In this document: positions 22,293 to 30,410 of the stretch, one piece after another
Numbering within the stretch: position 1 is the stretch's first letter
How the letters are laid out: the number at the start of each line of letters is the position of its first letter
Source: Marmoricola sp.
GTDB taxonomy: Bacteria; Actinomycetota; Actinomycetes; Propionibacteriales; Nocardioidaceae
DNA length: 35,896 nt
Direction: 5' to 3'
Assembly (NCBI GenBank): GCA_025965195.1
Contig: JAOPXK010000093.1
Span: forward strand, 1 to 35,896
Position numbers and translations under genes: made by a program
Notes under the pieces: model-generated
Told to the model about the DNA's origin: nothing
Databases searched by the model: none
The model's input: the letters and a program-made list of their open reading frames with translations, nothing else

Positions 22293-22914
22293 GCCGCTGG
22301 TGGTCGTCGGGGCCGGCGGCTTCGGGCGAGAGGCGCTCGACGTCGCCGAGGCCAGAAATGCCGTCGAACCAACCTGGAACATCCTCGGGGTGGTCGACGA
22401 TGCACCCAGCAGTCTCAACCTCGAGCGCCTGCACGCGCGGGGGGTGAGGTTCCTCGGCAGCGTGGGCGAGATCCCCGCTGGGGCGACGGTCGTGATCGGC
22501 GTCGGTGGCCCCGGTCCGCGCAGCGAGATCGCCAGTCGGCTCGCGGCGGCCGACTACGCATTTGCCGTCCTCCGGCACCCGTCCGCGGTCGTCGGGACGC
22601 AGGTAGAGATTGGTGCTGGAACCGTGATCTGCGCCGGTGTCAGCGTCGGAACCAATGTCACGCTCGGCTGGCACGTCCACCTGAACCCGCACTCCGTCAT
22701 CGGGCACGACACCAGGATCGAGGACGCGGTCAGCGTCAACCCGAACGCCACGGTGTCCGGAGACTGCGTGGTCGGCGAGGGCACGTTGGTCGGCGCTGGC
22801 GCCGTCGTGCTGCAGGGCCTCCACATCGGCGCGAGAGCCGTCGTGGCCGCATCCGCCTGCGTGGTGCGCGACGTGCAGGACGGCTCGACCGTCATGGGGG
22901 TGCCTGCACGATGA
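22285..22914 (+). CDS. Sugar O/N-acyltransferase of the PglD/NeuD family
   Basis: About 209 residues. An N-terminal Rossmann-like domain (VVVGAGGFGREALDVAE) is followed by left-handed beta-helix hexapeptide repeats from about residue 95 (ATVSGDCVVGEGTLVGAGAV). The histidine of SVIGHDTRI near residue 141 matches the catalytic His of the family. PglD acetylates the C4 amine of the UDP-amino sugar with acetyl-CoA. GTG 22285 is chosen because it overlaps the previous stop by only eight bases; an upstream in-frame start at 22210 would intrude 80 bases into the transferase gene. It lies directly after the initiating transferase, like the Campylobacter pglC-pglD pair. Confidence 0.9.
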   Translation: MTEPLVVVGAGGFGREALDVAEARNAVEPTWNILGVVDDAPSSLNLERLHARGVRFLGSVGEIPAGATVVIGVGGPGPRSEIASRLAAADYAFAVLRHPSAVVGTQVEIGAGTVICAGVSVGTNVTLGWHVHLNPHSVIGHDTRIEDAVSVNPNATVSGDCVVGEGTLVGAGAVVLQGLHIGARAVVAASACVVRDVQDGSTVMGVPAR

Positions 22915-24104
22915 GGGCATCCCGCTCCCACCATCGCCAGCCTCGCATCCTCTTCGGGGTCACTGCCGCCGTCACCGCGAGGATGTTTCTCGTCGGCCAG
23001 CTCGGGCACTTCGCGGCGCAGGGGTGGCAGGTCCATCTGGTATGCGGCGAGCCCGGCCTCGAGGCGTTCGCCCAACGCGAAGGTGTCGCCGCGGTCCACC
23101 ACGTCCCCATGGCTCGTGAGCCGTCGGCGACTGACCCGGCCGCGCTGATCCGCACCTGGCGGCTGCTGCACCGCATCCGCCCGGACGTCGTCGTGCTCGG
23201 GACACCGAAGATGGGCCTGCTGGGGATGGTCGCGGCATTCCTGACCCGCGTCCCGGAGCGGATCTACCTTGTCCACGGCTTCCGCGCCCAAGGTCTTGCG
23301 GGCCGTCGACGCCGTCTGCTGGTGGCGCTGGAACGGCTCGCCTGTGGCTGCGCCACTCGGGTCGTTGCTGTCAGCCCCAGTCTGCGCGACGCATTGTTGG
23401 CCGCCCGCGTCGTCAGACCCGCCAAGGTGGTGGTGCTCGGGCACGGCTCGGCCAACGGGGTTGACGTCAAGCGCTTCGTGCCGGCTGGACCGGACGGCGT
23501 GCTCGACGCGCGGGCCACGTTCGGCCTTCCGCCAGAAGCCCGAGTCGTCGCCTTCGTCGGCCGCCTCACCAAGGACAAGGGCATCGGAGCGCTGGTCGAC
23601 GTCTGGGACCGGGTCGCCGCAGCGGTCCCCGACGCGTGGCTCCTGGTCGCCGGGACGGAGGAGCCCGCCGGTCCCGCGGACGAGAGGGCGCTCGCGGGGC
23701 TGCGTGCGCTGCCGCGGGTCATGCAGGTGGGCCACGTGGACGCGATCGAGGCGGTTTATCGTGCATCGGACCTACTGCTGATGCTCTCGAGCCGGGAAGG
23801 GCTCCCCACGGTGGTGCTCGAAGCGGCCGCCTGCGAGGTCCCGGCTGTGGCCTTCGGTGTCACTGGTGTGGTGGACGCGATCGAGGACAAGACGACAGGA
23901 CTCTGCTCCGCGAAGGGGGATGTGCGACACGTGCAGGAACTGGTCCTCGAGCTGCTGGGGGTCGACGAGAGGCGTACGACGATGGGCCAGGCGGCGCGAC
24001 GTCGCGTCGTCGACGGGTTCGCCCAGGAGACGGTCTGGCAGGCGTGGAGCGAACTGGTGACAGGAGCCCACGCGCAGCAATCTAGGTCAAGGATCAGTTC
24101 ATGA
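22911..24104 (+). CDS. Glycosyltransferase family 4 (PglA/CapM-like)
   Basis: A 397-residue GT-B enzyme. The N-terminal half has ILFGVTAAVTARMFLVGQL and YLVHGFRAQGL near residue 123. The C-terminal half has VAFVGRLTKDKGIGALVD near 213-230, and SSREGLPTVVLEAAACEVPAVAF near 295-317 with the E-x7-E pattern. The order of motifs resembles PglA and CapM, which add the second sugar to a lipid-linked bacillosamine or FucNAc; the donor here is unknown. Its ATG overlaps the previous stop (ATGA). Confidence 0.92.
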   Translation: MRASRSHHRQPRILFGVTAAVTARMFLVGQLGHFAAQGWQVHLVCGEPGLEAFAQREGVAAVHHVPMAREPSATDPAALIRTWRLLHRIRPDVVVLGTPKMGLLGMVAAFLTRVPERIYLVHGFRAQGLAGRRRRLLVALERLACGCATRVVAVSPSLRDALLAARVVRPAKVVVLGHGSANGVDVKRFVPAGPDGVLDARATFGLPPEARVVAFVGRLTKDKGIGALVDVWDRVAAAVPDAWLLVAGTEEPAGPADERALAGLRALPRVMQVGHVDAIEAVYRASDLLLMLSSREGLPTVVLEAAACEVPAVAFGVTGVVDAIEDKTTGLCSAKGDVRHVQELVLELLGVDERRTTMGQAARRRVVDGFAQETVWQAWSELVTGAHAQQSRSRISS

Positions 24105-25024
24105 GAGTCGCGATCACCGGAGGCGCGGGGTTCATCGGCGCCAACCTTGCACGACACCTGCTCGACCGGGGAGCCGAAATCACGGTCCTCGACGATCTCT
24201 CGACCGGCTATGAGCGCAACATCGCCGGGCTGGACCTGGAGTTCGTCGAGGGATCCATCCTCGACGACCACGACCTCGAGGCACTCAACGACGCCGACGC
24301 CATCGTCCATCTCGCAGCTCTGCCGTCGGTGCCGCGCTCGATCGAGAACCCGCTGCTCAGCCACGAGGTCAACGCCACCGGGAGTCTGCGGGTGCTTGAG
24401 AAAGCCCGGGCCCGAGGCGCGCACGTCATACTCGCCTCGTCGTCCTCGGTCTACGGTGCGAACCCGATCCTGCCGAAGGTGGAGTCGATGCGGCCGATGC
24501 CACTGAGCCCATACGCGGTGAGCAAGCTGGCCGCGGAGTCCTACGCCCTGGCACACCAGCAGGTCTTCGGCCTGCCCACGCTCGCCTTCCGGTTCTTCAA
24601 CGTCTACGGCCCGCTGCAGGCCCCTGGCCACGCGTACGCCGCGGTCGTACCTGCCTTCACCCACGCGGCGGTGACCGGGACGACGCTGGTGGTGCACGGC
24701 GACGGCAAGCAGACGCGCGACTTCACCTTCGTCGGCACGGTGGTCGCTGCGATCGGGGATGCTCTCGAGCGCCGCGTTACCTCGACCGACCCGGTCAACC
24801 TGGCCTTCGGCACGCGCCACTCCCTGCTCGACGTGGTGGCCCTGCTCGAGGACATGCTGGATCGTGCCGTCCCGCTCGAGCACGTCGGCACGCGGGCGGG
24901 CGACGTCCGCGACTCCCAGGCCGACAGCACACTCATCACCTCTCTCTTCGGCTCTGTGGAGCCGACCGAGCTGCGCGACGGCCTCGCTCAGACCGTTGCC
25001 TGGATGCAGGAGTACATCGCGTGA
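24101..25024 (+). CDS. NAD-dependent UDP-sugar 4-epimerase (WbpP/GalE-like)
   Basis: A 307-residue extended short-chain dehydrogenase. GGAGFIG at residues 7-13, the SSSSVYG motif near 113-119 and catalytic Y138-x3-K142 are all intact. The stretch HLAALPSVPRSIENPL resembles WbpP-type UDP-GlcNAc 4-epimerases more than classical GalE. It could make UDP-GalNAc or UDP-Gal for a glycosyltransferase or for the dehydrogenase encoded next. The start overlaps the GT4 stop (ATGA), and its own stop overlaps the dehydrogenase start (GTGA). Confidence 0.9.
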   Translation: MRVAITGGAGFIGANLARHLLDRGAEITVLDDLSTGYERNIAGLDLEFVEGSILDDHDLEALNDADAIVHLAALPSVPRSIENPLLSHEVNATGSLRVLEKARARGAHVILASSSSVYGANPILPKVESMRPMPLSPYAVSKLAAESYALAHQQVFGLPTLAFRFFNVYGPLQAPGHAYAAVVPAFTHAAVTGTTLVVHGDGKQTRDFTFVGTVVAAIGDALERRVTSTDPVNLAFGTRHSLLDVVALLEDMLDRAVPLEHVGTRAGDVRDSQADSTLITSLFGSVEPTELRDGLAQTVAWMQEYIA

Positions 25025-26289
25025 ACCCGCCTTCACCACGACTGGTCGTCGTCGGCCAGGGCTACGTCGGACTGCCGATCGCGATGCGCGCCGTCGAGGT
25101 CGGTTATGACGTGGTCGGGCTCGATATCGACACCGAACGGGTCGACCAGCTGCGCAGCGGCAGGTCGTACGTCGAGGATGTCTCGGGCGACATCGTCCGG
25201 GCCGCCGTGGAATCGGGTCGGTTCCGGCCCACCGTCAGCATCGACGACGCTGCCGGTTTCGACTACGCGATCATCACGGTACCCACGCCACTGCGCGACA
25301 CCCTTCCTGACCTGAGCTTCATCGAGGATGCCTCGCGCGGGCTTGCGCTGCACCTGAAGGTCGGCGCCACCGTTGTCCTGGAGTCGACGACCTACCCGGG
25401 CACCACCGAGGAACTCATGGTCCCGCTGCTCGAGGCCGGCAGTGGTCTGTCCGCCGGTACCGACTTCTTCGTCGGCTACTCACCCGAGCGGATCGACCCC
25501 GGCAACCCGGTCTACAACTTCGTCAATACGCCGAAGGTCGTCTCCGGATTGGGCGCCGAGGGGATGAAGCGGGTCATCGACCTCTATGCCAGCCTGGTCG
25601 AGACGGTGGTGCCGGTCTCCACGCCCAAGGAGGCCGAGTTGACCAAGCTCTTGGAGAACACCTTCCGTCACGTCAACATCGCCCTGGTCAATGAGCTGGC
25701 CGTCTTCGCCAAGGACCTCGGCATCGACGTCTGGGAGGCAATCGACGCCGCGTCAACGAAGCCGTTCGGCTACATGCGGTTCACGCCCGGCCCGGGCGTC
25801 GGTGGGCACTGTCTTCCGGTCGATCCTTCGTACCTGTCCTGGCAGGTGCGCAAGACGCTCGGCCACAGCTTCCGTTTCGTGGAGCTGGCCAATGACGTCA
25901 ACGACCACATGCCCGACTACGTCGTGCGTCGGCTGATCCTGGCCCTGAACGCAACCCAGCGCAGCGTGTCGGGGAGCAACATCCTGGTGCTCGGCCTGGC
26001 TTACAAGAAGAACACCGGCGATGCGCGGGAGTCACCGTCGCTCCGCATCCTGGAGCTTCTGCATGCCCTCGGTGCCCACCTGACCGTGTGCGACACCCAT
26101 GTCGCGGACCGACAGGTGCCGGGGTTCGTCGAGCGACGGGCACTGAGCCGGGAGGTTCTTGACGCCTGCGACGTCGCGGTTCTGGTCACCGACCACGACG
26201 ACTTCGACTACGACCTGCTGGAGAACAGCACGACCTACGTGCTGGACACGCGGCGCCGGGTGCGTGGCAAGCACGTGGAGCATCTGTGA
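25021..26289 (+). CDS. UDP-N-acetylhexosamine 6-dehydrogenase (WbpA/WbpO/TviB-like)
   Basis: A 422-residue nucleotide-sugar dehydrogenase. GQGYVGLPIA near 13-22 binds NAD, TVPTPLRDTLPDLSFIEDA is the central signature, and Cys264 in GVGGHCLPVDPSYL is the catalytic thiol for the two-step oxidation to a uronic acid. The GHCxPVDPxYL form is typical of the UDP-HexNAc dehydrogenases, whereas UDP-glucose enzymes usually read GxCxPKD. With the epimerase just upstream, UDP-GalNAcA or UDP-GlcNAcA is the likely product. The polymer is therefore probably acidic (inference). Confidence 0.92.
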   Translation: MNPPSPRLVVVGQGYVGLPIAMRAVEVGYDVVGLDIDTERVDQLRSGRSYVEDVSGDIVRAAVESGRFRPTVSIDDAAGFDYAIITVPTPLRDTLPDLSFIEDASRGLALHLKVGATVVLESTTYPGTTEELMVPLLEAGSGLSAGTDFFVGYSPERIDPGNPVYNFVNTPKVVSGLGAEGMKRVIDLYASLVETVVPVSTPKEAELTKLLENTFRHVNIALVNELAVFAKDLGIDVWEAIDAASTKPFGYMRFTPGPGVGGHCLPVDPSYLSWQVRKTLGHSFRFVELANDVNDHMPDYVVRRLILALNATQRSVSGSNILVLGLAYKKNTGDARESPSLRILELLHALGAHLTVCDTHVADRQVPGFVERRALSREVLDACDVAVLVTDHDDFDYDLLENSTTYVLDTRRRVRGKHVEHL

Positions 26290-27122
26290 GTGCACCGGGC
26301 GGCGCCGTCGCGCCACGGGTGTCGGTGATCATGGCGGCGTTCAACTGCGTCGACACGGTCGCCGAGGCCGTCGAGTCGATCGTGGCTCAGACGTTCGAGG
26401 ACTGGGAGCTGGTCGTCTGCGACGACTGCTCGACCGACGGAACCCATGAGCTGCTGCGGGGGCTTGCGGCCGAGCATGGTGACCGGTTCGTGCTGCTGCG
26501 CAACGAGGAGAACTCCCACCTCTCCTTTTCGTTGAACCGCTGCCTGGCGGTGGCTCGCGGGGAGCTGGTGGCACGGATGGACGCGGACGACGTGTCCCTG
26601 CCCAAGCGACTCGAGACCCAGGTCGCCTTCCTGGATGAGCACTCCGACGCGGATCTGGTCGGCACCGCGGTTCGGCGGTTCGACGCCTCGGGGCCGGCGG
26701 ACATCGTGCGCGTGCCAGACGCACCGGACCGGTTCGCACTGCGTGACGGGGTGCCGTTCTGTCACGCGACGATCCTGACCTACCGGAGCGTGTATGAGGC
26801 GCTTGGCGGCTACACAGTCTCGCCGCGCACGACCCGCGGGCAGGACTACGACCTGTGGTTCCGGTTCTACCATCAGGGATTCAAGGGGCGGAACCTTGCC
26901 GAGCCGCTCTATCTCGTCCGGGAGGATCGCGACGCCATCCGACGCCGGACGTTCCTGTCCAGGGTGCGGCTGTTCAGGACGACCCTGATCGGCTACGCGC
27001 TGTTGGGTTATCCCGCCCGTTGGTACGCTCGCCCAGCGCTGGCGCTCCTGAAGGCGTTCTTGCCAGGCAGGCTGATGCTCGAGTACCGGCGATACCAACG
27101 GTGGCGGGCGCCGTCGCGATGA
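26286..27122 (+). CDS. Glycosyltransferase family 2 protein
   Basis: A 278-residue GT-A enzyme starting with VSVIMAAFNCVDTVAEAVESI. VCDDCSTDGT near residues 45-54 and the metal-binding D99-A-D-D102 (ARMDADD) are present, and GQDYDLWFRF near 180 carries the catalytic-base region (ED/QD-x-D). It probably uses a UDP-sugar. A basic C-terminal tail with a hydrophobic stretch (RTTLIGYALLGYPARWY) could attach to the membrane. Its GTG overlaps the dehydrogenase stop. The next gene starts 13 bases on. Confidence 0.92.
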   Translation: MSAPGGAVAPRVSVIMAAFNCVDTVAEAVESIVAQTFEDWELVVCDDCSTDGTHELLRGLAAEHGDRFVLLRNEENSHLSFSLNRCLAVARGELVARMDADDVSLPKRLETQVAFLDEHSDADLVGTAVRRFDASGPADIVRVPDAPDRFALRDGVPFCHATILTYRSVYEALGGYTVSPRTTRGQDYDLWFRFYHQGFKGRNLAEPLYLVREDRDAIRRRTFLSRVRLFRTTLIGYALLGYPARWYARPALALLKAFLPGRLMLEYRRYQRWRAPSR

Positions 27123-27135
27123 AGGCCGGTCTCTG

Positions 27136-28236
27136 ATGCACGTCTACTACATCGTGATCGTGCTCGCCGTCGGCGCCGCGCTCCTCTCCCAGCGGAGCGC
27201 GGCTTCGCGCGACCGCGGGCTCGGATACCTGGGCGGCGACACCGTCGACGACCTCGGCGGGAAGAGCTTGTCGCGCTGGATCTTCGCGGTTCTTGCAGGC
27301 CTGGTGCTGACCTTCGTCGCAGCGTTCCGCTGGCGGGTGGGCACCGACTACGACACCTACGCCCTGGTCTACGACCGCTACAAGAGCGTCCCGTGGAGCG
27401 ACCTGCGACCGCTCCGCGAGCCGGGCATCAACGTCATCGCGAAGATCGGGCAGTTCATCAACGATGACTACGCCAGCATGTTCGCCGTGGCAGCGGTGAT
27501 CACTGTGGGCCTCACGGTCCGGACGATCTACCGGAACAGCACTGCCTTCGCGCTGAGCATTGCCCTCTACATCCTCACCTCGACCTGGCAAGGCTCGTTC
27601 AACGGGATCCGCCAGTACGTTGCCTGCGCGATCCTCTTCGCGGGCCATCGGTACATCCTGGAGCGGAAGTTCCGGAAGTATCTGCTGGTGGTGCTCGTTG
27701 CAAGTCTCTTCCACATCAGCGCGATCGTGATGGTGTTGCTCTACTGGGTGCCCCGCGCTCGTCTCGGTATCGGCCGCGTGGTGATCCTGTTGGGCCTCAC
27801 GGTGGCGGCGGGCGCGGCGTACCGCTATGCCGGCGACATCATCGACGCCATCAAGCAAGGCGACCAGTCGACCGGCTCATACTTCGCGCGTCACGTCAGC
27901 AGGCTGCGGATCGTGGCCGCCTTCGGGCCGTCAGTGTTCTATGCGCTCTTCACCCGAAAGGACCGCCTGGACGAGGCCGGTTTCTTCTACGCGAATGTGC
28001 TCTTCGTCAACGCCGCGATCCTGCTGGCGTCCTCGGGCAGTGCTTACCTGGCCCGGTTTGCGATCTACACCGGCGTCTACAGCGCGCTGGCGATCCCGCG
28101 CCTGTTCAACATGGAGGACCGGCGCTTCGTCGCTCTTGCCACGGTGGTGACGGTCGCCATCTTCGGTGTGTTCTGGTACTTCGACACCACGAGCACGCCA
28201 TCGCTGGAGAACTTCCACTGGATCAACCAGCGATGA
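27136..28236 (+). CDS. EpsG family polysaccharide polymerase-like membrane protein
   Basis: A 366-residue integral membrane protein. The family-typical FRWRVGTDYDTYALVY near residues 65-80, then GINVIAKIGQFI, and WQGSFNGIRQYVACAILF near 154-171 are all visible, with roughly nine membrane segments. EpsG proteins act as Wzy-type polymerases for Bacillus EPS and similar polymers. It has its own start 13 bases after the GT2 gene. It is the second polymerase-like gene in this window, the first being at 7696-9060, and the two belong to unrelated-looking families. Confidence 0.9.
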   Translation: MHVYYIVIVLAVGAALLSQRSAASRDRGLGYLGGDTVDDLGGKSLSRWIFAVLAGLVLTFVAAFRWRVGTDYDTYALVYDRYKSVPWSDLRPLREPGINVIAKIGQFINDDYASMFAVAAVITVGLTVRTIYRNSTAFALSIALYILTSTWQGSFNGIRQYVACAILFAGHRYILERKFRKYLLVVLVASLFHISAIVMVLLYWVPRARLGIGRVVILLGLTVAAGAAYRYAGDIIDAIKQGDQSTGSYFARHVSRLRIVAAFGPSVFYALFTRKDRLDEAGFFYANVLFVNAAILLASSGSAYLARFAIYTGVYSALAIPRLFNMEDRRFVALATVVTVAIFGVFWYFDTTSTPSLENFHWINQR

Positions 28237-29360
28237 CCGAGCAGCCTCCCCGGGTCCTGCACGTCGTCGGAGCGATGAATCTCGGCGGTGCCGAGACGAT
28301 GGTGATGAACCTCTACCGCAGCATCGACCGAACCCGCCTTCAGTTCGACTTCCTGGCCTTCACCGGGTCCGAGTCGGCCTATGACGCCGAGATCGGCGGT
28401 CTGGGTGGCCGGATCCTGACGGTGCCGCCGCCGGGTGATGCGGGATACCGCCAGAGCCTGGCCGCCATGACGCGCATGATGGGTGCAGACGGACCGTTCC
28501 ACGTCGTCCACGCGCACGTCGCGCACGCCTCGTCGGTGGCGATGCGTGCGGCGTGCAAGGCCGAGGTCCCCGTCCGAGTCACGCACGCGCACAGCACCGG
28601 CAGCGTCGGCGGTTCCCTGTTGCGACGACGTGCGTACTTCGCCGTCGCGCGTCGAGTGATCACCCGCAACGCCACCGTCCTGGCCGGGTGCGGCGAGGAC
28701 GCCGGCCGCTACCTTTTCGGCAAGCAGTGGTCCGAGCGCGGCGTGCTGATCCGCAACAGCATCGACGTCGCGGCATTCCTTCCCGGTCCCGACCGCAGCT
28801 CCGATGCGCTGCGGGCTCAGCTCGGGGTTGGCGCGGAGACGCTGCTGCTGGGATCCGTCGCACGCATGGAGCCGGTGAAGAACCATGAGTTCCTGATCCA
28901 GGTCGTCCGTGCCGCTCGAGCTGCGGGGTTGGACGTGGTGCTGGCTCTAGTGGGGGATGGGAGTGAGCGCGGTGCGGTCGAGGCTGCCGTCGCAGGCTCA
29001 TGCCTGGAAGACAGGGTGCGCTTCCTCGGTCTGAGGCACGACGTCCCGGACCTGATGCGCGCCTTCGACGTGCACCTGTTGCCGTCGCGGCGTGAAGGGC
29101 TACCGGTGGTGGTGGTGGAGGCTCAGGCGGCGGGGACGCCCAGCCTGGTCTCCAGCCGGGTCACAGCCGAGGTCGATCTCGGCCTCGGGCTCGTCCGTTA
29201 CCTGGATATCGGCGACGTGGCGCCCTGGGTCGAGGCGATCGGACAGGTGGGGCGGGCGCGGCCATCGGCCGAGGAGATCGAGCCCGCTCTCGCGAGTGCA
29301 GGCTACGACGTGTCGACCTCTGTCGACCGGCTCTACCACCTTTACGGGCTCACGCCGTGA
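28233..29360 (+). CDS. Glycosyltransferase family 4 (EpsF-like)
   Basis: A 375-residue GT-B enzyme. VLHVVGAMNLGGAETMVMNLYR near the N-terminus is the EpsF-type glycine-rich start. VTHAHSTGS near 113, GSVARMEPVKNHEFLI near 207-222 and SRREGLPVVVVEAQAAGTPSLVS near 284-306 with E-x7-E complete the family pattern. It lies directly after the EpsG-like gene, the same neighbourhood as epsF-epsG in Bacillus (order reversed). Its start overlaps the EpsG stop (ATGA). The donor sugar is unknown. Confidence 0.92.
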   Translation: MTEQPPRVLHVVGAMNLGGAETMVMNLYRSIDRTRLQFDFLAFTGSESAYDAEIGGLGGRILTVPPPGDAGYRQSLAAMTRMMGADGPFHVVHAHVAHASSVAMRAACKAEVPVRVTHAHSTGSVGGSLLRRRAYFAVARRVITRNATVLAGCGEDAGRYLFGKQWSERGVLIRNSIDVAAFLPGPDRSSDALRAQLGVGAETLLLGSVARMEPVKNHEFLIQVVRAARAAGLDVVLALVGDGSERGAVEAAVAGSCLEDRVRFLGLRHDVPDLMRAFDVHLLPSRREGLPVVVVEAQAAGTPSLVSSRVTAEVDLGLGLVRYLDIGDVAPWVEAIGQVGRARPSAEEIEPALASAGYDVSTSVDRLYHLYGLTP

Positions 29361-30388
29361 CGGGCGTGGCCGTGTCGGTGGTGGTCGCCGTCCACAACGT
29401 TGATCGCTACCTCAGTCGTTGCCTCGACTCGGTCTGCGAGCAGACGCACGCGGACCTTGAGATCCTGCTCGTCGATGACGGCTCGACCGACAACACCGGA
29501 CTGCTCTGCGATGAGTACGCGAGCCTGGATCCGAGGATCACGGTGATTCACGAACCGCATGCTGGCGTGTCGGCAGCGCGTAACGCCGGGCTTCGACGCG
29601 CGCGTGCCCCCTACGTCGCGTTCCTCGACGGGGACGACTGGGCTGACCCCGGCTGGATCGCTGGTCTCCTCCAACGCGCCGAGCTGGCCGGTGCGGATGT
29701 GGTCCTGACCGGCTACCACGTGGACTTCGTGGATGCGGCCGGGAAGCTACGCCGCACGGAGACCCGGCGACCGGAACCGCAATCGGTCGAGCCAGCTGTG
29801 GCAACGCCCGACTTCGGCCCGCAACTTGTGAACTTCGTTGGCTATGCCTGGAACAAGCTGTATCGGCGGAGCGTGCTGGTCGAAGGAAACCATGAGTTCC
29901 CCGAAGGGCTGGACTCGGTCGAAGACATGGTGTTCAACGCCGACGTGCTCGCAGCGTGCGAGCACGTCGTCGTGACCGATGATGCATACGTGCACTACGT
30001 GCAGCGACCGATCCCGACGTTGGGCAACGTCTTCCGCCCCGATCAGCTCCGGCTGCGGCTGATGGCTCTCGACGGGCTGACCAGCCTGGCGCGGAGCTGG
30101 GGCCTTGCCGAGGTGGACGTCTGCGATCTCCGAGCATCGCGCGGCGCGACCGCCCTTCGGGTTACCTTGCGGTCCACTGCCACCACCCGGTCGCTCTCGT
30201 TCTCTGCCAAGGCGAGTCAGCTGAGCGAGACGCTTCGCGATGGTGAGGTGCAGGCATTTCTCGACGAGCTGTGGTCGCATGGACAGCTCGGCAGAACCAA
30301 CCGGCTCATCGTTCGGCTGCTGCGCGGAGGACACGTGCGCACGGTGCTTGCCGCACTGCGACTTGGTTCGAGCGGAGGCCTGCGCTGA
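29357..30388 (+). CDS. Glycosyltransferase family 2 protein
   Basis: A 343-residue GT-A enzyme. VSVVVAVHNVDRYLSRCLDSV, LLVDDGSTDNTG near residues 36-47 and FLDGDDWADPGW near 90-101, with the DxD-type metal site, are clear. VEDMVFNADVL near 192 is the acceptor-side ED motif. It resembles EpsJ/EpsE-type transferases of exopolysaccharide clusters. The GTG overlaps the stop of the GT4 gene. The last 60 residues are Leu/Arg-rich and may contact the membrane. Confidence 0.92.
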   Translation: MTGVAVSVVVAVHNVDRYLSRCLDSVCEQTHADLEILLVDDGSTDNTGLLCDEYASLDPRITVIHEPHAGVSAARNAGLRRARAPYVAFLDGDDWADPGWIAGLLQRAELAGADVVLTGYHVDFVDAAGKLRRTETRRPEPQSVEPAVATPDFGPQLVNFVGYAWNKLYRRSVLVEGNHEFPEGLDSVEDMVFNADVLAACEHVVVTDDAYVHYVQRPIPTLGNVFRPDQLRLRLMALDGLTSLARSWGLAEVDVCDLRASRGATALRVTLRSTATTRSLSFSAKASQLSETLRDGEVQAFLDELWSHGQLGRTNRLIVRLLRGGHVRTVLAALRLGSSGGLR

Positions 30389-30410
30389 TGTCGGGTGAGG
30401 ATCCAGGACG

